A stretch of 64,000 nucleotides of DNA from Agromyces aureus (lineage in GTDB: Bacteria > Actinomycetota > Actinomycetes > Actinomycetales > Microbacteriaceae), in the NCBI RefSeq assembly GCF_001660485.1, contig NZ_CP013979.1, positions 806,001 through 870,000 on the forward strand. The letters are read 5' to 3'. The position numbers and the translations under genes are program-made. Of the stretch, positions 41,788 to 52,297 are shown one piece after another. A model generated the notes under the pieces. It was not told where the DNA came from. It made no database searches and saw only the letters and a program-made list of their open reading frames with translations. How positions within the stretch are numbered: position 1 is the stretch's first letter; every line of letters begins with the position of its first letter.

Positions 41788-44757
41788 TCAGCCGCAGTTG
41801 GCTGCGGGGGTGGGGAACGCTCCCTCGAAGGTGGACCCGTCGGCGGCGCTGCCCGTGAGGGTGAGCGTGCCGGCGGGGATCGAGGCGGCGCGCGTCGCGA
41901 AGGTCGACGAGACCGAGGCCCCGGCGGCGAGCGAGACCGTCTTGTCGCCGTAGGAGGTGTGGATCACGACGTCGGCGCGCTGGTCGTCGACGTTCTTCGC
42001 GGTGACGACGAGCGACACCTTGCCCGCGATGCAGCGCGTCGCGGCGGTGGCCTGGAGCTCGAGGCCGCCCTGCAGCTCGACGGCCGCCGAGGTCGAGGTC
42101 GCGACGAGGCCGTCGGCGTAGCCGTCGTACGTCGCGGTGACCTCGCCGATGCCGGCGGGCACGGTGGCCGTGGCCGAGCCGTCGTGCAGCGTCACCGTCT
42201 CGGTCCAGTCGCCGCCCGAGAACGTGACCGTGCCCACGACGTCGCCGCCGTCGGCAGCCTCGACCTCGGCCGTGACCTCGCGACCGTCGGCCGCCAGCTC
42301 GGTGGTCGAGGCGACGGCGGTGATGCCGGTCCAGTCGTGCATGGCGGTGAGCACCGTCTGCGGCACACTCACGAAGGCGCCGTGGCGCGGGCTCGCGGGC
42401 AGGCCGCCGACCGGGCGGACGTTCCAGTTCGCGCGCTTCGAGAGGCGATCGGCCTGCGAGCTCGACGCGATCTCGGCGCCCGTCGTGAGGAAGGCCCGGT
42501 AGCCGCCCGCGCCGTAGTTGTCGACGAGGAACGCATAGCCGTCGCCGCTCGCGTTGTTCGGGTCGCCCTCGTTGAGCTTGACGATCTCGGGTCCTTCACC
42601 GGACTGGCTCGTCTCGAGACTCGTCATGCGGGTGTCGGTGAGCTGCCAGGTCTGGGTCGGGTCGGCGCTCCAGTTCGAGGCGGTCGTCGGAGCGGTGAGC
42701 ACCTTCGAACGCTCGAGGAAGATGTCCTTGCCGGCTTCGAGCGTGCCGGCGGCGCCGCTCTCCTCGTTCTTCGTGAACCGGTAGTAGTAGTCGCCGATCT
42801 TGGTGACGGTGGAGTCGATGCGGGCGTATCCGGTGTCCTGCCAGCTCGCGGGCGGCGAGGTGAAGGTCTTGAAGTCGCGGGTCAGCACGGAGAACATCCG
42901 GGCGTACAGCTTGTCGCTGTTCGTGTGCGAGGCGTCGGAGTAGAGGCGCGAGGCGAAGAACACGACGTAGGACTGCAACTCGTCGTCCCAGTACGCCTCG
43001 GGCGCCCAGGTCATACCGGCGGCGGGCTGGTTGACGGTGATGCCGGTGTTCAGTCCGTTCGTGCGGGTCCAGTGCACGAGGTCGACCGACTCCCACACCT
43101 CGATCTTGAGGCTGCCCTCGGACTGGGCGGGACCCCAGCCGGTGCCGCAGCTGATGCAGAGGTCGGTGGCGACCATGTAGTACTTGTCGCCGTCGTGCGA
43201 GCGCAGGATGTACGGGTCGCGGAGGCCCTTCGTATCGGTGGTCGAGGTGATCACCGCGGCGCCGCCGTTGACGGGCGAGAACGTGAAGAAGTCGTTGCCC
43301 GAGGTCGCGGCCTGGTAGATCTTCTCGTCGCCGTCGGACTTGAAGTAGGCGGCGGCGTAGCCCGCGTCGGGCGCCGAGCGGCCGTGTTCGGCGACCGCGA
43401 CGGTGAAGGACTTCTCGACGGTGGTCGATCCGAGCACCGCGTGCGCGGTCAGGGTGACCGTTCGGTCGCCGGCGCCGTAGGCGGGGCGCTCGACGAGGCC
43501 GCCGCCCGCGAACGGGTCGGCCGACCCGACGGCGGGTGCGGTGTAGCCGGCGTCGGTCGGGGTGACGAGCGCCGGGTCGGAGGACGTCCAGGTGATGGCC
43601 GACCCGTTGACGGAGCCCTTGGTGACGAGCGGCAGGTTCTCGGTGGTGCGCGTGGCGAGCGAGATCGCGTCGAGGTCGGCCGACGGCGAGGCGGCGAGCA
43701 CTGTGAACGCGAAGGTGATGACCGTTCCGGTCGCGGTCGTGGCGGTGACCGTCACCGGGGTGTCGGCGGTGACGGTGCGCGAGACGACGCCCGTGTTCGA
43801 GATCACCGCGGTGCTCTGCGAGGCCCAGGTCAGGGCGACGCCGTTCGAGGACGCGGGGAAGGTCAGGTTGCGCGTGACCTGCGAGGCCGAGGGGTTGGCG
43901 CCGAGCACGGTCGGCAGCAGGTCGGCCCGCAGCAGCGCCTCGTTCGCGGCGGCCTTCGCGGCGGCGGTCGGCATGCTCGCGGCGACCTCGGCCTGGCTGA
44001 GCGAGACGTCCCAGAACTTCACGTCGGTGACGTCGGCCTGCACGAGCGCGTCGCCCGTGTAGAGCGAGCGGCCGAGGTATCCGAGGGTCGTGCCGGTCGG
44101 GATGATCGAGCTCATCGCGTACGTGTGGGTGGTGGTCGAGATCTGCACGCCGTCGCGGTACAGCGTGAGCGCGTTGCCGTTGCCGACGAGGGTCAGCGTG
44201 GAGAAGCCGGGGTTCAGGCCGCCGCCGTTCGGCAGGCGCACCTCGCCATTGGCGGTGGCCGACTTCACGCGGATGCCCGAGAGCACGGCGTTGCTGTACG
44301 CGGACTCGCCCGATCGCGGGTTGACGAACACGTGGTTGCCGAGCGCGGTGGTGTTCCAGGCGCCGACGCCGTCGCCGATGACCCAGCCGAACTGGTTGGT
44401 CGCGGTCTGGGTCGCGACCGTGTACTCGACGGTGAACGCGTTGTCGGTGCCGGTCACGAGCCCCTTGGGGAGGGCGGCGTAGCCGTCCTTCTTGAACCGC
44501 AGCACGGCGTCGCCGCCGGCGTCCGCGAAGGAGGCGTCGGTGAAGCCCGTGAGGGTGGCGTTGCGCCCGTTGCCCGAGATGTCGAGCAGTTGGTTGCCGG
44601 CGTGCGTCATGTCGTAGTGCGCGGTCGCGGGGGGCGGCTCGGCCGCCTCGGCCGCGAGCGGGACCGCCAGGCACAGACCGGTGACCAGAGCCCCGGTGAG
44701 GGCGGCGGCGAGCAGTCGCCGCGACCTGGATGAGGGGAGGAGGGCGGACGGGTGCAT
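41788..44757 (-). CDS. Secreted LamG-GH43 glycosidase
   Basis: 989 residues. Signal peptide about 1-40 (AAEAAE). LamG domain (about 45-260) with LDISGNGRNATLTGF, two Ig-like repeats (about 275-450), then GH43 (about 460-780) with base Asp in GLRDPYILRSHDGD, modulator in RIDSTVTKIGD and acid Glu in SGEGPEIVKL. A further Ig-like domain and the terminal domain follow, here in the variant form RCIAGK and ending ANCG. ATG 44757 has AAGGAG four bases upstream. It is divergent from 44988; a LacI-type operator (44817) lies about 60 bases upstream. Confidence 0.9.
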   Translation of the reverse strand: MHPSALLPSSRSRRLLAAALTGALVTGLCLAVPLAAEAAEPPPATAHYDMTHAGNQLLDISGNGRNATLTGFTDASFADAGGDAVLRFKKDGYAALPKGLVTGTDNAFTVEYTVATQTATNQFGWVIGDGVGAWNTTALGNHVFVNPRSGESAYSNAVLSGIRVKSATANGEVRLPNGGGLNPGFSTLTLVGNGNALTLYRDGVQISTTTHTYAMSSIIPTGTTLGYLGRSLYTGDALVQADVTDVKFWDVSLSQAEVAASMPTAAAKAAANEALLRADLLPTVLGANPSASQVTRNLTFPASSNGVALTWASQSTAVISNTGVVSRTVTADTPVTVTATTATGTVITFAFTVLAASPSADLDAISLATRTTENLPLVTKGSVNGSAITWTSSDPALVTPTDAGYTAPAVGSADPFAGGGLVERPAYGAGDRTVTLTAHAVLGSTTVEKSFTVAVAEHGRSAPDAGYAAAYFKSDGDEKIYQAATSGNDFFTFSPVNGGAAVITSTTDTKGLRDPYILRSHDGDKYYMVATDLCISCGTGWGPAQSEGSLKIEVWESVDLVHWTRTNGLNTGITVNQPAAGMTWAPEAYWDDELQSYVVFFASRLYSDASHTNSDKLYARMFSVLTRDFKTFTSPPASWQDTGYARIDSTVTKIGDYYYRFTKNEESGAAGTLEAGKDIFLERSKVLTAPTTASNWSADPTQTWQLTDTRMTSLETSQSGEGPEIVKLNEGDPNNASGDGYAFLVDNYGAGGYRAFLTTGAEIASSSQADRLSKRANWNVRPVGGLPASPRHGAFVSVPQTVLTAMHDWTGITAVASTTELAADGREVTAEVEAADGGDVVGTVTFSGGDWTETVTLHDGSATATVPAGIGEVTATYDGYADGLVATSTSAAVELQGGLELQATAATRCIAGKVSLVVTAKNVDDQRADVVIHTSYGDKTVSLAAGASVSSTFATRAASIPAGTLTLTGSAADGSTFEGAFPTPAANCG

Positions 44758-44816
44758 GGTTCTCCTTGCAGTCGCCGTTGACGAGGATTCCGGCGAAGTG
44801 CGCCGGATCGGCAGAA

Positions 44817-44830
44817 TGTTACCGGACACA
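44817..44830. promoter_or_regulatory. LacI-type operator, minus-strand GH43 cluster
   Basis: TGTTACCGGACACA read on the plus strand from 44817, two mismatches to the palindrome TGTTACCGGTAACA. It lies about 60 bases before the start of the 41788-44757 gene. Confidence 0.6.
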
Positions 44831-44917
44831 TTTCGAGTTGCCAAGGGTTTCGAAGCAAAGAGAAATCCTCACGATGAACCTCTGGCGTGCCGTCTCGAGG
44901 GTGTGCTACGGTCTCGC

Positions 44918-44931
44918 CGTTACCGGTAACA
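44918..44931. promoter_or_regulatory. LacI-type operator, plus-strand GH43/GH127 unit
   Basis: CGTTACCGGTAACA, containing the perfect 12-base palindrome GTTACCGGTAAC (44919-44930), 57 bases before the 44988 start. With the site at 44817 it makes a divergent, doubly operated promoter region. Confidence 0.75.
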
Positions 44932-44987
44932 ATGGCTTGTCGCCGGACCCAGCCCGTCAACGAAGCCGAAGGCTCGAGGAGCTCTCA

Positions 44988-47705
44988 ATGTCGAAGCACG
45001 CCGTCATCACCCGCGCCCTTCGCGCCGGTGGCCTCGCCCTCGGCGCCGCCATCGCGGCCGCCGCGCTCGTGGCCGCGCCACTCGCTGCACCCGCGCCGGC
45101 CGACGCCGCGACCGGCGCCGCAGTGCCCGCAGCGGCCGCCGCACCCGCCGCCCCTCGCGACGGCCTGCTGGCCGAATACCTCTTCACGCAGACGACGGGC
45201 GCCAGTGTGCCGAACTCGGCCGGGGGAGCCTCGACGGTCGGCGCGGCATCCGTCGTCAACGGCACCGACGCCCTCTGGACCGGGTCGTCGCTGAAGTTCA
45301 CCGGCGGCGCCAAGACCAGCACCGCCGACTGGGTGCGCCTGCCCGACGGCCTGCTCTCGGGCAAGCAGTCGGCGACGATCACCGTCGAGACGAAGTTCGA
45401 CGCCTCCATGCTCACGACCTTCAACTTCCTCTGGAACATCGGCAGCGACAGCACCACCTCGTACTTCTTCGCCACGATGCGCGACAAGGCCCGCACCGCG
45501 ATCACCACCGCGAGCAACGGCGGCGAGGCGAACGCCAGGGCCACCGCCTCGCTCGCCGCCGATCGCTGGTACAGCGTCACGACCGTGCTCGACGGCGCGG
45601 CCGACACGCTGGCGTTCTACCTCGACGGCGTCAAGGTCGGTCAGATCGCGACGACCCTCGAGCCGTCATCGATCACGACGCAGACGGTCAACGCGATCGG
45701 TCGATCGCCGTGGCCCGACCCGTTCTACAAGGGCGAGGTCTCGGCGTTCCGTGCCTACGACCGGGCGCTCTCCGCCGCCGAGGTCGCGGCGGTCTCCGAC
45801 GCCGACGCCGGCGCGCACGCCTCGACCTTCGCGGCGAGCGCTCAGGCCGCGCTCGACGCGATCCAGCCGATCGCGCTGACGGATTCCTCGATCACGCTGC
45901 CCACCTCGTCGGCCGCCGGCCTCAGCTGGTCGGCACCCTCGGCCGGGCTCGCGCTCGGCGCGAGCGGCACCACCCTGCAGGTCGTGCAGCCGGCACCCGG
46001 GTCGCCCGCGGCGTCCGGCACCGTCACCGCGACGGCCACGGTGCGCGGCGTGACTGCCTCGAAGCAGATCGCGGTGAGCGTCTCGCCCGCCGCGGAGGCG
46101 ACGGATGACTACGGCTACCTGCTCGTGCACTTCATCGAGGACTCCGCCGGCTACGCCGAGAAGATCTACCTCGACGTCTCGCGCGGCGACGACCCCGAGC
46201 AGTGGGACCCGCTGAACGACGGAAAGCCGATCCTCGCCTCGCAGCTCGGCACCACCGGCATCCGCGACCCGTACCTGACCTTCAACCCCGAGACGAAGAC
46301 GTACTACATCATCGCGACCGACCTGCGCGTGTTCGGCGGCGACGGGGGCTCCGGCTCGTGCACGAGCTGGTGCTACTGGACCAAGAGCGCCAGCACGAAG
46401 CTGCTCGTCTGGGAGTCGACCGACCTCGTGAGCTGGGGTGCGCCCCGCAGCATCGACGTCTCGCTCGACGCGAGCGGCGCCGAGGTCGCCGAGCTCGGCA
46501 TGGCCTGGGCGCCCGAGGCGACCTGGGTCGACGACTACTACCCCGACGGCCGCGGCGCGTTCGTCATGTACTGGGCCTCGAACGTCTACCAGAACCCCGA
46601 GCACACCGGCACGAGCTACAACCGGGTGCTGTGGGGCGCCACGACCGATTTCACGCAGGCGACCTACGCCTACGGCGGGCCGTTCGTCGACCCGGGTGCG
46701 AACGCGATCGACACCACGATGATCCAGGACGACGGCACGACCTACCGCATCACGAAGGACAACGGCCTCGGCAAGGGCATCTACATGGAGTCGACCACCG
46801 CCGCCCGCTGGTGGGAGTCGGGCACCACGTGGACGCAGCTCCAGACCAAGATCGGCGCGGCGTGGGCCGGTGGCAACGCCGGCGGCGTCGAGGGCCCCGC
46901 GGTCTTCAAGAGCCACAGCGAGGACCGCTGGTACCTCTACGTCGACGTGATCCCCTCGACCGGCTACCGGCCGATGACGACCACCGACCTCGACGCCGGA
47001 TGGATCCAGCTGACCGACCCCGGCTTCTACATGGCCCCCAGCACCAAGCACGGCGGCGTCATCTCGCTCACCAAGGTGCAGTACGACACGGTCAGGGCTT
47101 CGGATGCCGCGACGGCCGTCTCGACCGACCTCGGCTCTGTCGAGCTCGCCGAGGGCAGCGACGCCGGTGCGCTCGCCGACGCGCTGCCCGAGACCGCAGA
47201 GGTGCGCCTGGCCTACGACCGCGGAACGGCGACGCGACCGGTCACGTGGGACGCGGCATCCGTCGACCTCACCACTCCCGGCACCTACCCGGTCACCGGA
47301 ACCGTCTCGACGTTCTCGGCGAACCTCGACACGTGGACCGGCGCCGGCGGGTCGACCGCCTGGAACGCGCCCGATCGGGTGCTCTCGAGCAGCCGGGCCA
47401 TCACGGTCGGCGCGACCGTCGTCGTGACCGCGGCGCCCTCGGCCCCAGCGTTCACGGTGCAGGCCGAGACCCGGTGCGTCGCTGGCAAGGCCGTGCTCGT
47501 GAGCCAGGTCTCGAACACCGGCGACGCGGCGGCCGAGATCTCGGTCGTCACGCCGTACGGCTCGAAGACCGTCCAGGTCGCCGCGGGCAAGACCGCCAGC
47601 CAGACGTTCAGCACCCGACTCGCCTCGATCCCGGGCGGCGACGTCGTCGCGACCTCGGCCACGGGTTCGAAGACGGCGGCCTTCGCCGCACGCGCCTGCA
47701 ACTGA
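44988..47705 (+). CDS. Secreted LamG-GH43 glycosidase
   Basis: 905 residues. Signal peptide to about 41. LamG domain (about 58-265), Ig-like repeat (about 275-355), then GH43 (about 365-690) with base Asp in GIRDPYLTFNPE, modulator in AIDTTMIQDDG and acid Glu in GGVEGPAVFK. A Big_4-like domain (about 700-805) and the RCVAGK domain (ending RACN) follow. It may trim arabinose from arabinan or arabinogalactan. ATG 44988 with GAGGAG seven bases upstream. 77 bases separate it from the GH127-type gene, with which it is probably co-transcribed. Confidence 0.9.
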   Translation: MSKHAVITRALRAGGLALGAAIAAAALVAAPLAAPAPADAATGAAVPAAAAAPAAPRDGLLAEYLFTQTTGASVPNSAGGASTVGAASVVNGTDALWTGSSLKFTGGAKTSTADWVRLPDGLLSGKQSATITVETKFDASMLTTFNFLWNIGSDSTTSYFFATMRDKARTAITTASNGGEANARATASLAADRWYSVTTVLDGAADTLAFYLDGVKVGQIATTLEPSSITTQTVNAIGRSPWPDPFYKGEVSAFRAYDRALSAAEVAAVSDADAGAHASTFAASAQAALDAIQPIALTDSSITLPTSSAAGLSWSAPSAGLALGASGTTLQVVQPAPGSPAASGTVTATATVRGVTASKQIAVSVSPAAEATDDYGYLLVHFIEDSAGYAEKIYLDVSRGDDPEQWDPLNDGKPILASQLGTTGIRDPYLTFNPETKTYYIIATDLRVFGGDGGSGSCTSWCYWTKSASTKLLVWESTDLVSWGAPRSIDVSLDASGAEVAELGMAWAPEATWVDDYYPDGRGAFVMYWASNVYQNPEHTGTSYNRVLWGATTDFTQATYAYGGPFVDPGANAIDTTMIQDDGTTYRITKDNGLGKGIYMESTTAARWWESGTTWTQLQTKIGAAWAGGNAGGVEGPAVFKSHSEDRWYLYVDVIPSTGYRPMTTTDLDAGWIQLTDPGFYMAPSTKHGGVISLTKVQYDTVRASDAATAVSTDLGSVELAEGSDAGALADALPETAEVRLAYDRGTATRPVTWDAASVDLTTPGTYPVTGTVSTFSANLDTWTGAGGSTAWNAPDRVLSSSRAITVGATVVVTAAPSAPAFTVQAETRCVAGKAVLVSQVSNTGDAAAEISVVTPYGSKTVQVAAGKTASQTFSTRLASIPGGDVVATSATGSKTAAFAARACN

Positions 47706-47782
47706 GCCGCACCGGGGTGCCCTCCCGGACCCCGCACCGCACCTGACCTGCACCTCCTGATCACTCCGAAAGGACACCTCCC

Positions 47783-50700
47783 ATGGTGAAACTGGCACGC
47801 ACCGTCGCGCTCGCCGCAGCCGGGGCCCTCCTCGGCGGTCTCGTCACCGCCTCGGTCGCCCCTGCGGCGCTCGCCGCACCCGGCGACCTCAGCATCGAGG
47901 CGTCGAAGGTGCTCGAGCTGAAACTCGACGGCGACCTCGCCGACACGAGCGCCAACGCCGCAGCCGTGAGCCTGCAGCGCGGTGCGGCGGCCTACGGGAC
48001 CGGCATCGACGGCCAGGCCTTCTCGTTCAACGGGTCGACCGCGCTGAAGCTCGGCACCGCCTCGTACCTGCAGCCGCAGGACCTCACGGTCTCGTTCTGG
48101 TACAACCCCAGCGCGGCGATGAGCGCCGAGCAGGTCTTCGCCTGGAGCAAGACGGTCTACAACTCCGACGGGTGGTACCTCACCTCCGAGAGCAACACGA
48201 CCCCGCTCGCGCTGTCGATCGGGCCCTCGAGCGGGCAGCCCTACAAGGTGGCCGTCGACGCCGACCGGGCGAGCTTCTTCCCAGCCGGGCAGTGGACTCA
48301 CATCGTGGCGACCTACGACCACACGACGAAGGCCGTCGCGTTCTACCGCAACGGCGTGCAGCAGCCCACCACCGTGAAGACCCCCGTGAGTGCAACGGCC
48401 TCCGGCGTGCTCGGCGCCGAGGGCACGAGCACCAAGACGCTCGGCTACAACGGCCCGAACTACAACGGCTCGTACCTGAAGGGCCTGCTCGACGACTACG
48501 CGCTCTTCAACGGCGTCGCGACCGTCGCCGACGTCGTGACCCTCACCAAGCGCAACAACCCGGCGTTCGACCCGGCCGCGGTCGCGCAGTCCGACCTCGA
48601 TGCGATCTCGCTGCCCGAGAGCACCACCGTCGACTTCGGCGTGCCGACCGTCGGTGCGAAGGGCAGCACGATCTCGTGGACCTCGTCCGACGAGACGGCG
48701 ATCTCGATCGACGGCGGCACGGCGCACGTCACGCGCCCCGAGGGCGCCGCGGCCGAGGTGCACCTCACCGCGACCGCGAGCTACGGCGGCAGCGACCAGG
48801 TCACGCGCGGGTTCGAGGTCGTCGTGCAGCCGGCCGGCGAGGCGATCTCGCAGTACCTCGACGACGCGGGCCTCGAGAACGTCACGGTCGCCGACGGCTA
48901 CCTCGAGAACGCCAACACCAAGACCATCGACTACCTGCTGAGCCTCGACCCCGAGAAGTTCCTCTACTCCTGGTACGTGCAGGCCGGCCTCACGCCGACC
49001 ACCTCGAGCGGGTACGGCGGATGGGAGCGCTCGACCGGCACCCGCTTCCAGGGGCACTTCTTCGGCCACTACGTCTCCGCACTCTCGCAGGCCTACGCCA
49101 CGACGACGGATGCCGCGGTCAAGGCGCAGCTGCTCGCCAAGCTGACCGCGGCGGTCGACGGGCTCAAGCGCTGCCAGGACGCCTGGGCCGCCGCGAACCC
49201 GTCGAGCGCGGGCTACGTGGCGCCCTTCGCCCTGAGCGCCCTGCCCAGCGGAAAGGACGGCCTCCTCGTGCCGTTCCACAACCTGCACAAGGTGCTGGCC
49301 GGGCTCCTCGACGCCCACGCGTACGCGCCGCCCGCCGTCTCGACGAAGGCCCTGTCCGTGGCATCCGGCTTCGGCACCTGGGTGAAGAACTACGCGGCGT
49401 CGCTCTCGAACCCCGCCGTCATCCTGAACACCGAGTACGGCGGCATGAACGAGGCCCTGTACGAGCTGTACAGCATCACGAAGAACCCCGTGCACAAGCG
49501 CGCAGCCGAGTACTTCGACGAGGTCACGCTCTTCCAGAGCCTCGCGAACGGGCAGGACGTGCTCAACGGCAAGCACGCCAACACCACGATCCCGAAGCTC
49601 GTCGGCGCGCTCAAGCGCTACACGGTGTTCATGGACGACCCCGACCTCTACGCCACGCTCACCCAGGCCGAGAAGGACGCCCTGCCGATGTACCGCACGG
49701 CGGCCGAGAAGTTCTGGCAGATCGTCATCGACGACCACACCTACGCGAACGGCGCGAACAGCCAGTCGGAGCACTTCCACGGCGCCGACACGCTCTATCA
49801 GTTCGCAACCAACGGCGTCACCACGGGCTACGGCGAGAACTCCACCGCCGAGGGCTGCAACGAGTACAACATGCTGAAGCTCAGCCACGCCCTCTTCGCC
49901 GTGACGAAGGACGTGAAGTACGCCGACTACTACGAATCGACCTTCATCAACACGATCCTCGCCTCGCAGAACCCCGAGACGGGCATGGTCACGTACTTCC
50001 AGCCCCAGACCTCCGGCTACGCGAAGGTCTTCGGCACTCGCCTCGACCAGTTCTGGTGCGACCACGGCACGGGCATCGAGAGCTTCACGAAGCTCGGCGA
50101 CTCGATCTACTTCACCGACGCGACATCGGTCTACGTGAACCAGTTCCGCAGTTCGGAGTTGCGCTCCGAAGGGCAGAACCTGCGACTGGTGCAGACGGCC
50201 GACGTGCCGGCGAGCCCCGACGTGCACCTCGAGGTGAGCGCGCTCGACGGCGGAGCGGTCGCCGACGGCACCGTGCTGAAGCTGCGCGTGCCCGACTGGG
50301 TCGCCTCGACCCCGACGTTGACGGTCAACGGCGAGGCTCGGGATGTCGCGGCGCTCGAGGTCGACGGCTACCTCGAGGTGCCGGTCGTCGCGGGTGACGA
50401 GATCGCCTACACGCTGCCCGCGGAGGTCGCGATCGACGACGACACCGAGAACCCGAACTGGGTCGCTTTCACGTACGGACCGGTGCTGCTCGCGACCGAG
50501 CTCAGCCGCGACAACGTGAACGCCAGCTACACCGCCGGCGTGCTCGTCGAGATGAGCGTCGCCGACAAGTCGCTGAGCTCCGACGTGATCGTGGCCGACG
50601 CCGACGACTGGAAGGCGAACGCGGCGACCAACATCGAGCGCATCGCCGACGGCGAGAACGCGAACGGCCTCACCACCATGCGGTTCAAGCTGCACGGCGT

Positions 50701-51937
50701 CGACCAGACCTCGGCCGCGCTCACCTTCGAGCCGTACTACAGCCTGTACGACGCCCGATACGCGACGTACATGACCCTGGTCGAGCCCGACTCGGCCGAG
50801 GCGCAGGCGCTCATCCTCAAGGGCAAGCAGCAGTTGCGCGTGGCCGAGACGACGATCGACTCGCTCACCTCGTTCGACGACAACAACAGCGAGGCCGACA
50901 AGAACTACAAGGTCTCCAACTCGACCGTGGGCGTCTACAACGGCCAGGGGTTCCGGCACGCGCCGGCCGCCGCCGGGGCGTACTTCCAGTACGACATGAT
51001 CGTCGACCCGTCGCTCCCGAAGAACTACCTGGGTGTGCGGTACTACGGCGGCGACAACGGCCGCACGTTCGACGTGTACCTGAACGACGTGCTGCTGAAG
51101 CACGAGACGATCACGAACGCGGGCGGCGCCACGAGCTGGTACATCCGGTACGACCAGATCCCGCAGTCGATCCTCGACGGCATCGCGGCGAAGGACAGCT
51201 ACAAGCGCGACCAGGGCGGCCAGTACGTGCTCGACGGGCACGGCGCGAAGGTGCCCGTCGTGACCGTGCGCTTCCAGAGCAACGGCACGAGCTTCGTCGG
51301 TGGTGTGTTCGGCGTGTACACCTCGTCGTCGAACAGCTACGGCACGTCGGCCGAGCTCGCCGGGCTCGGCGTCGACGGCGGCACGCTCTCACCGGCACTG
51401 GCCGCAGGTCGGCACGAGTACACCATCACCGTGCCGCTGGACGCGACGAGCGTGAAGCTCGACCTCGACCCGGCGACGCCGAGCGGCCTCGTGTACGTCG
51501 ACGGGATCCTCATCGACGATTCCGAGCCCCGCACGGTCGCCGTCGCGGCGGGGGCGACCCCGACCACGACGATCGTGAAGTCGTACGCGCAGGATCACAC
51601 GACGAACGTCGCGTACACCCTGCAGATCGTGCGCGCCGCGCCCGAACCCGAGCTGGCCGTGACCGCCGAGGCGTCGGCGCGCTGCGTGGCCGGCAAGGCC
51701 GTGATCGTCGTGAAGGCCACGAACGGCGACGACGTGCCGGTCGAGCTCACCGAGACCTCCGCCTACGGCACGGCCACCGCCGCGCTCGCCGCGGGCAAGA
51801 CGGTCTCGAAGACGCTCTCGACCCGCACCGGCTCGATCGGCGCCGGCTCGGTCGCTGTCGTCGCGACCGGCTCGATCGACGGGCGGACCGTCACGACCGA
51901 GGTCCCCGCCGCATACCCCGCCCTCGCCTGCGGCTGA
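47783..51937 (+). CDS. Giant secreted GH127/GH146-type beta-L-arabinofuranosidase
   Basis: 1384 residues. Signal peptide about 1-32. LamG domain (about 35-265) and Ig-like repeat (about 270-355) precede a DUF1680-type catalytic region (about 360-900): GHFFGHYVSALSQAYATT, TEYGGMNEALYELYSIT, FHGADTLYQFATNGVTTGYG and the nucleophile region STAEGCNEYNMLKL, with predicted nucleophile Cys692. Family enzymes (HypBA1 type) release beta-L-arabinofuranose using a zinc-bound cysteine. Here a single Cys replaces the usual Cys-Cys pair, so GH146 or a variant is possible. Further beta-sandwich domains, a cadherin-like domain and the RCVAGK domain (ending ACG) follow. ATG 47783 with AAAGGACA about seven bases upstream. 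Confidence 0.85.
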   Translation: MVKLARTVALAAAGALLGGLVTASVAPAALAAPGDLSIEASKVLELKLDGDLADTSANAAAVSLQRGAAAYGTGIDGQAFSFNGSTALKLGTASYLQPQDLTVSFWYNPSAAMSAEQVFAWSKTVYNSDGWYLTSESNTTPLALSIGPSSGQPYKVAVDADRASFFPAGQWTHIVATYDHTTKAVAFYRNGVQQPTTVKTPVSATASGVLGAEGTSTKTLGYNGPNYNGSYLKGLLDDYALFNGVATVADVVTLTKRNNPAFDPAAVAQSDLDAISLPESTTVDFGVPTVGAKGSTISWTSSDETAISIDGGTAHVTRPEGAAAEVHLTATASYGGSDQVTRGFEVVVQPAGEAISQYLDDAGLENVTVADGYLENANTKTIDYLLSLDPEKFLYSWYVQAGLTPTTSSGYGGWERSTGTRFQGHFFGHYVSALSQAYATTTDAAVKAQLLAKLTAAVDGLKRCQDAWAAANPSSAGYVAPFALSALPSGKDGLLVPFHNLHKVLAGLLDAHAYAPPAVSTKALSVASGFGTWVKNYAASLSNPAVILNTEYGGMNEALYELYSITKNPVHKRAAEYFDEVTLFQSLANGQDVLNGKHANTTIPKLVGALKRYTVFMDDPDLYATLTQAEKDALPMYRTAAEKFWQIVIDDHTYANGANSQSEHFHGADTLYQFATNGVTTGYGENSTAEGCNEYNMLKLSHALFAVTKDVKYADYYESTFINTILASQNPETGMVTYFQPQTSGYAKVFGTRLDQFWCDHGTGIESFTKLGDSIYFTDATSVYVNQFRSSELRSEGQNLRLVQTADVPASPDVHLEVSALDGGAVADGTVLKLRVPDWVASTPTLTVNGEARDVAALEVDGYLEVPVVAGDEIAYTLPAEVAIDDDTENPNWVAFTYGPVLLATELSRDNVNASYTAGVLVEMSVADKSLSSDVIVADADDWKANAATNIERIADGENANGLTTMRFKLHGVDQTSAALTFEPYYSLYDARYATYMTLVEPDSAEAQALILKGKQQLRVAETTIDSLTSFDDNNSEADKNYKVSNSTVGVYNGQGFRHAPAAAGAYFQYDMIVDPSLPKNYLGVRYYGGDNGRTFDVYLNDVLLKHETITNAGGATSWYIRYDQIPQSILDGIAAKDSYKRDQGGQYVLDGHGAKVPVVTVRFQSNGTSFVGGVFGVYTSSSNSYGTSAELAGLGVDGGTLSPALAAGRHEYTITVPLDATSVKLDLDPATPSGLVYVDGILIDDSEPRTVAVAAGATPTTTIVKSYAQDHTTNVAYTLQIVRAAPEPELAVTAEASARCVAGKAVIVVKATNGDDVPVELTETSAYGTATAALAAGKTVSKTLSTRTGSIGAGSVAVVATGSIDGRTVTTEVPAAYPALACG

Positions 51938-52057
51938 TCAGACCCGGCGGCCGTCATCGCGCACGCGGTGGCGGTCGCCGCACCACCTCCCGATCGAGAA
52001 GCACCACGAGGAGCGCGACGAACCATGACACCAACGAGACGACTGCTCGGGTTCGGC

Positions 52058-52071
52058 TGGTACCGGTCACA
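52058..52071. promoter_or_regulatory. Weak LacI-type operator candidate
   Basis: TGGTACCGGTCACA matches the palindrome TGTTACCGGTAACA at 12 of 14 positions. It is 222 bases upstream of the strong operator, a distance compatible with looping, but chance is possible. Confidence 0.3.
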
Positions 52072-52279
52072 ACCGCCCGTCGAGTCGTCTCCACGGCGGG
52101 CGGGGGAGCGCTCGTCGACCCGCTCGTCCGGGAATGCCGCAGCCGCTCCGGCGCGCAGTTCCGCGCGGGATGCACGTCGATCGTCGTCGCCGACGCGCGC
52201 CTGCGGCGCGGTCGAGGCGAGCTCGATGAGCGGACTTCGCAGATGCCTTGACGGCATTCGACTGCATGCCTATCCTGTA

Positions 52280-52297
52280 AATGTTCCCGGGAACATT
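52280..52297. promoter_or_regulatory. Perfect LacI-type operator, WxL unit 2
   Basis: AATGTTCCCGGGAACATT is a perfect 18-base palindrome and the most symmetric site in the window. It lies 148 bases before the WxL-like gene start. Confidence 0.85.

Noticed and set aside
47285..51241. A 1318-codon minus-strand frame opposite the GH127-type gene
   Set aside because: It has no domain, no ribosome site and antisense-type composition. The plus-strand protein has clear family motifs.
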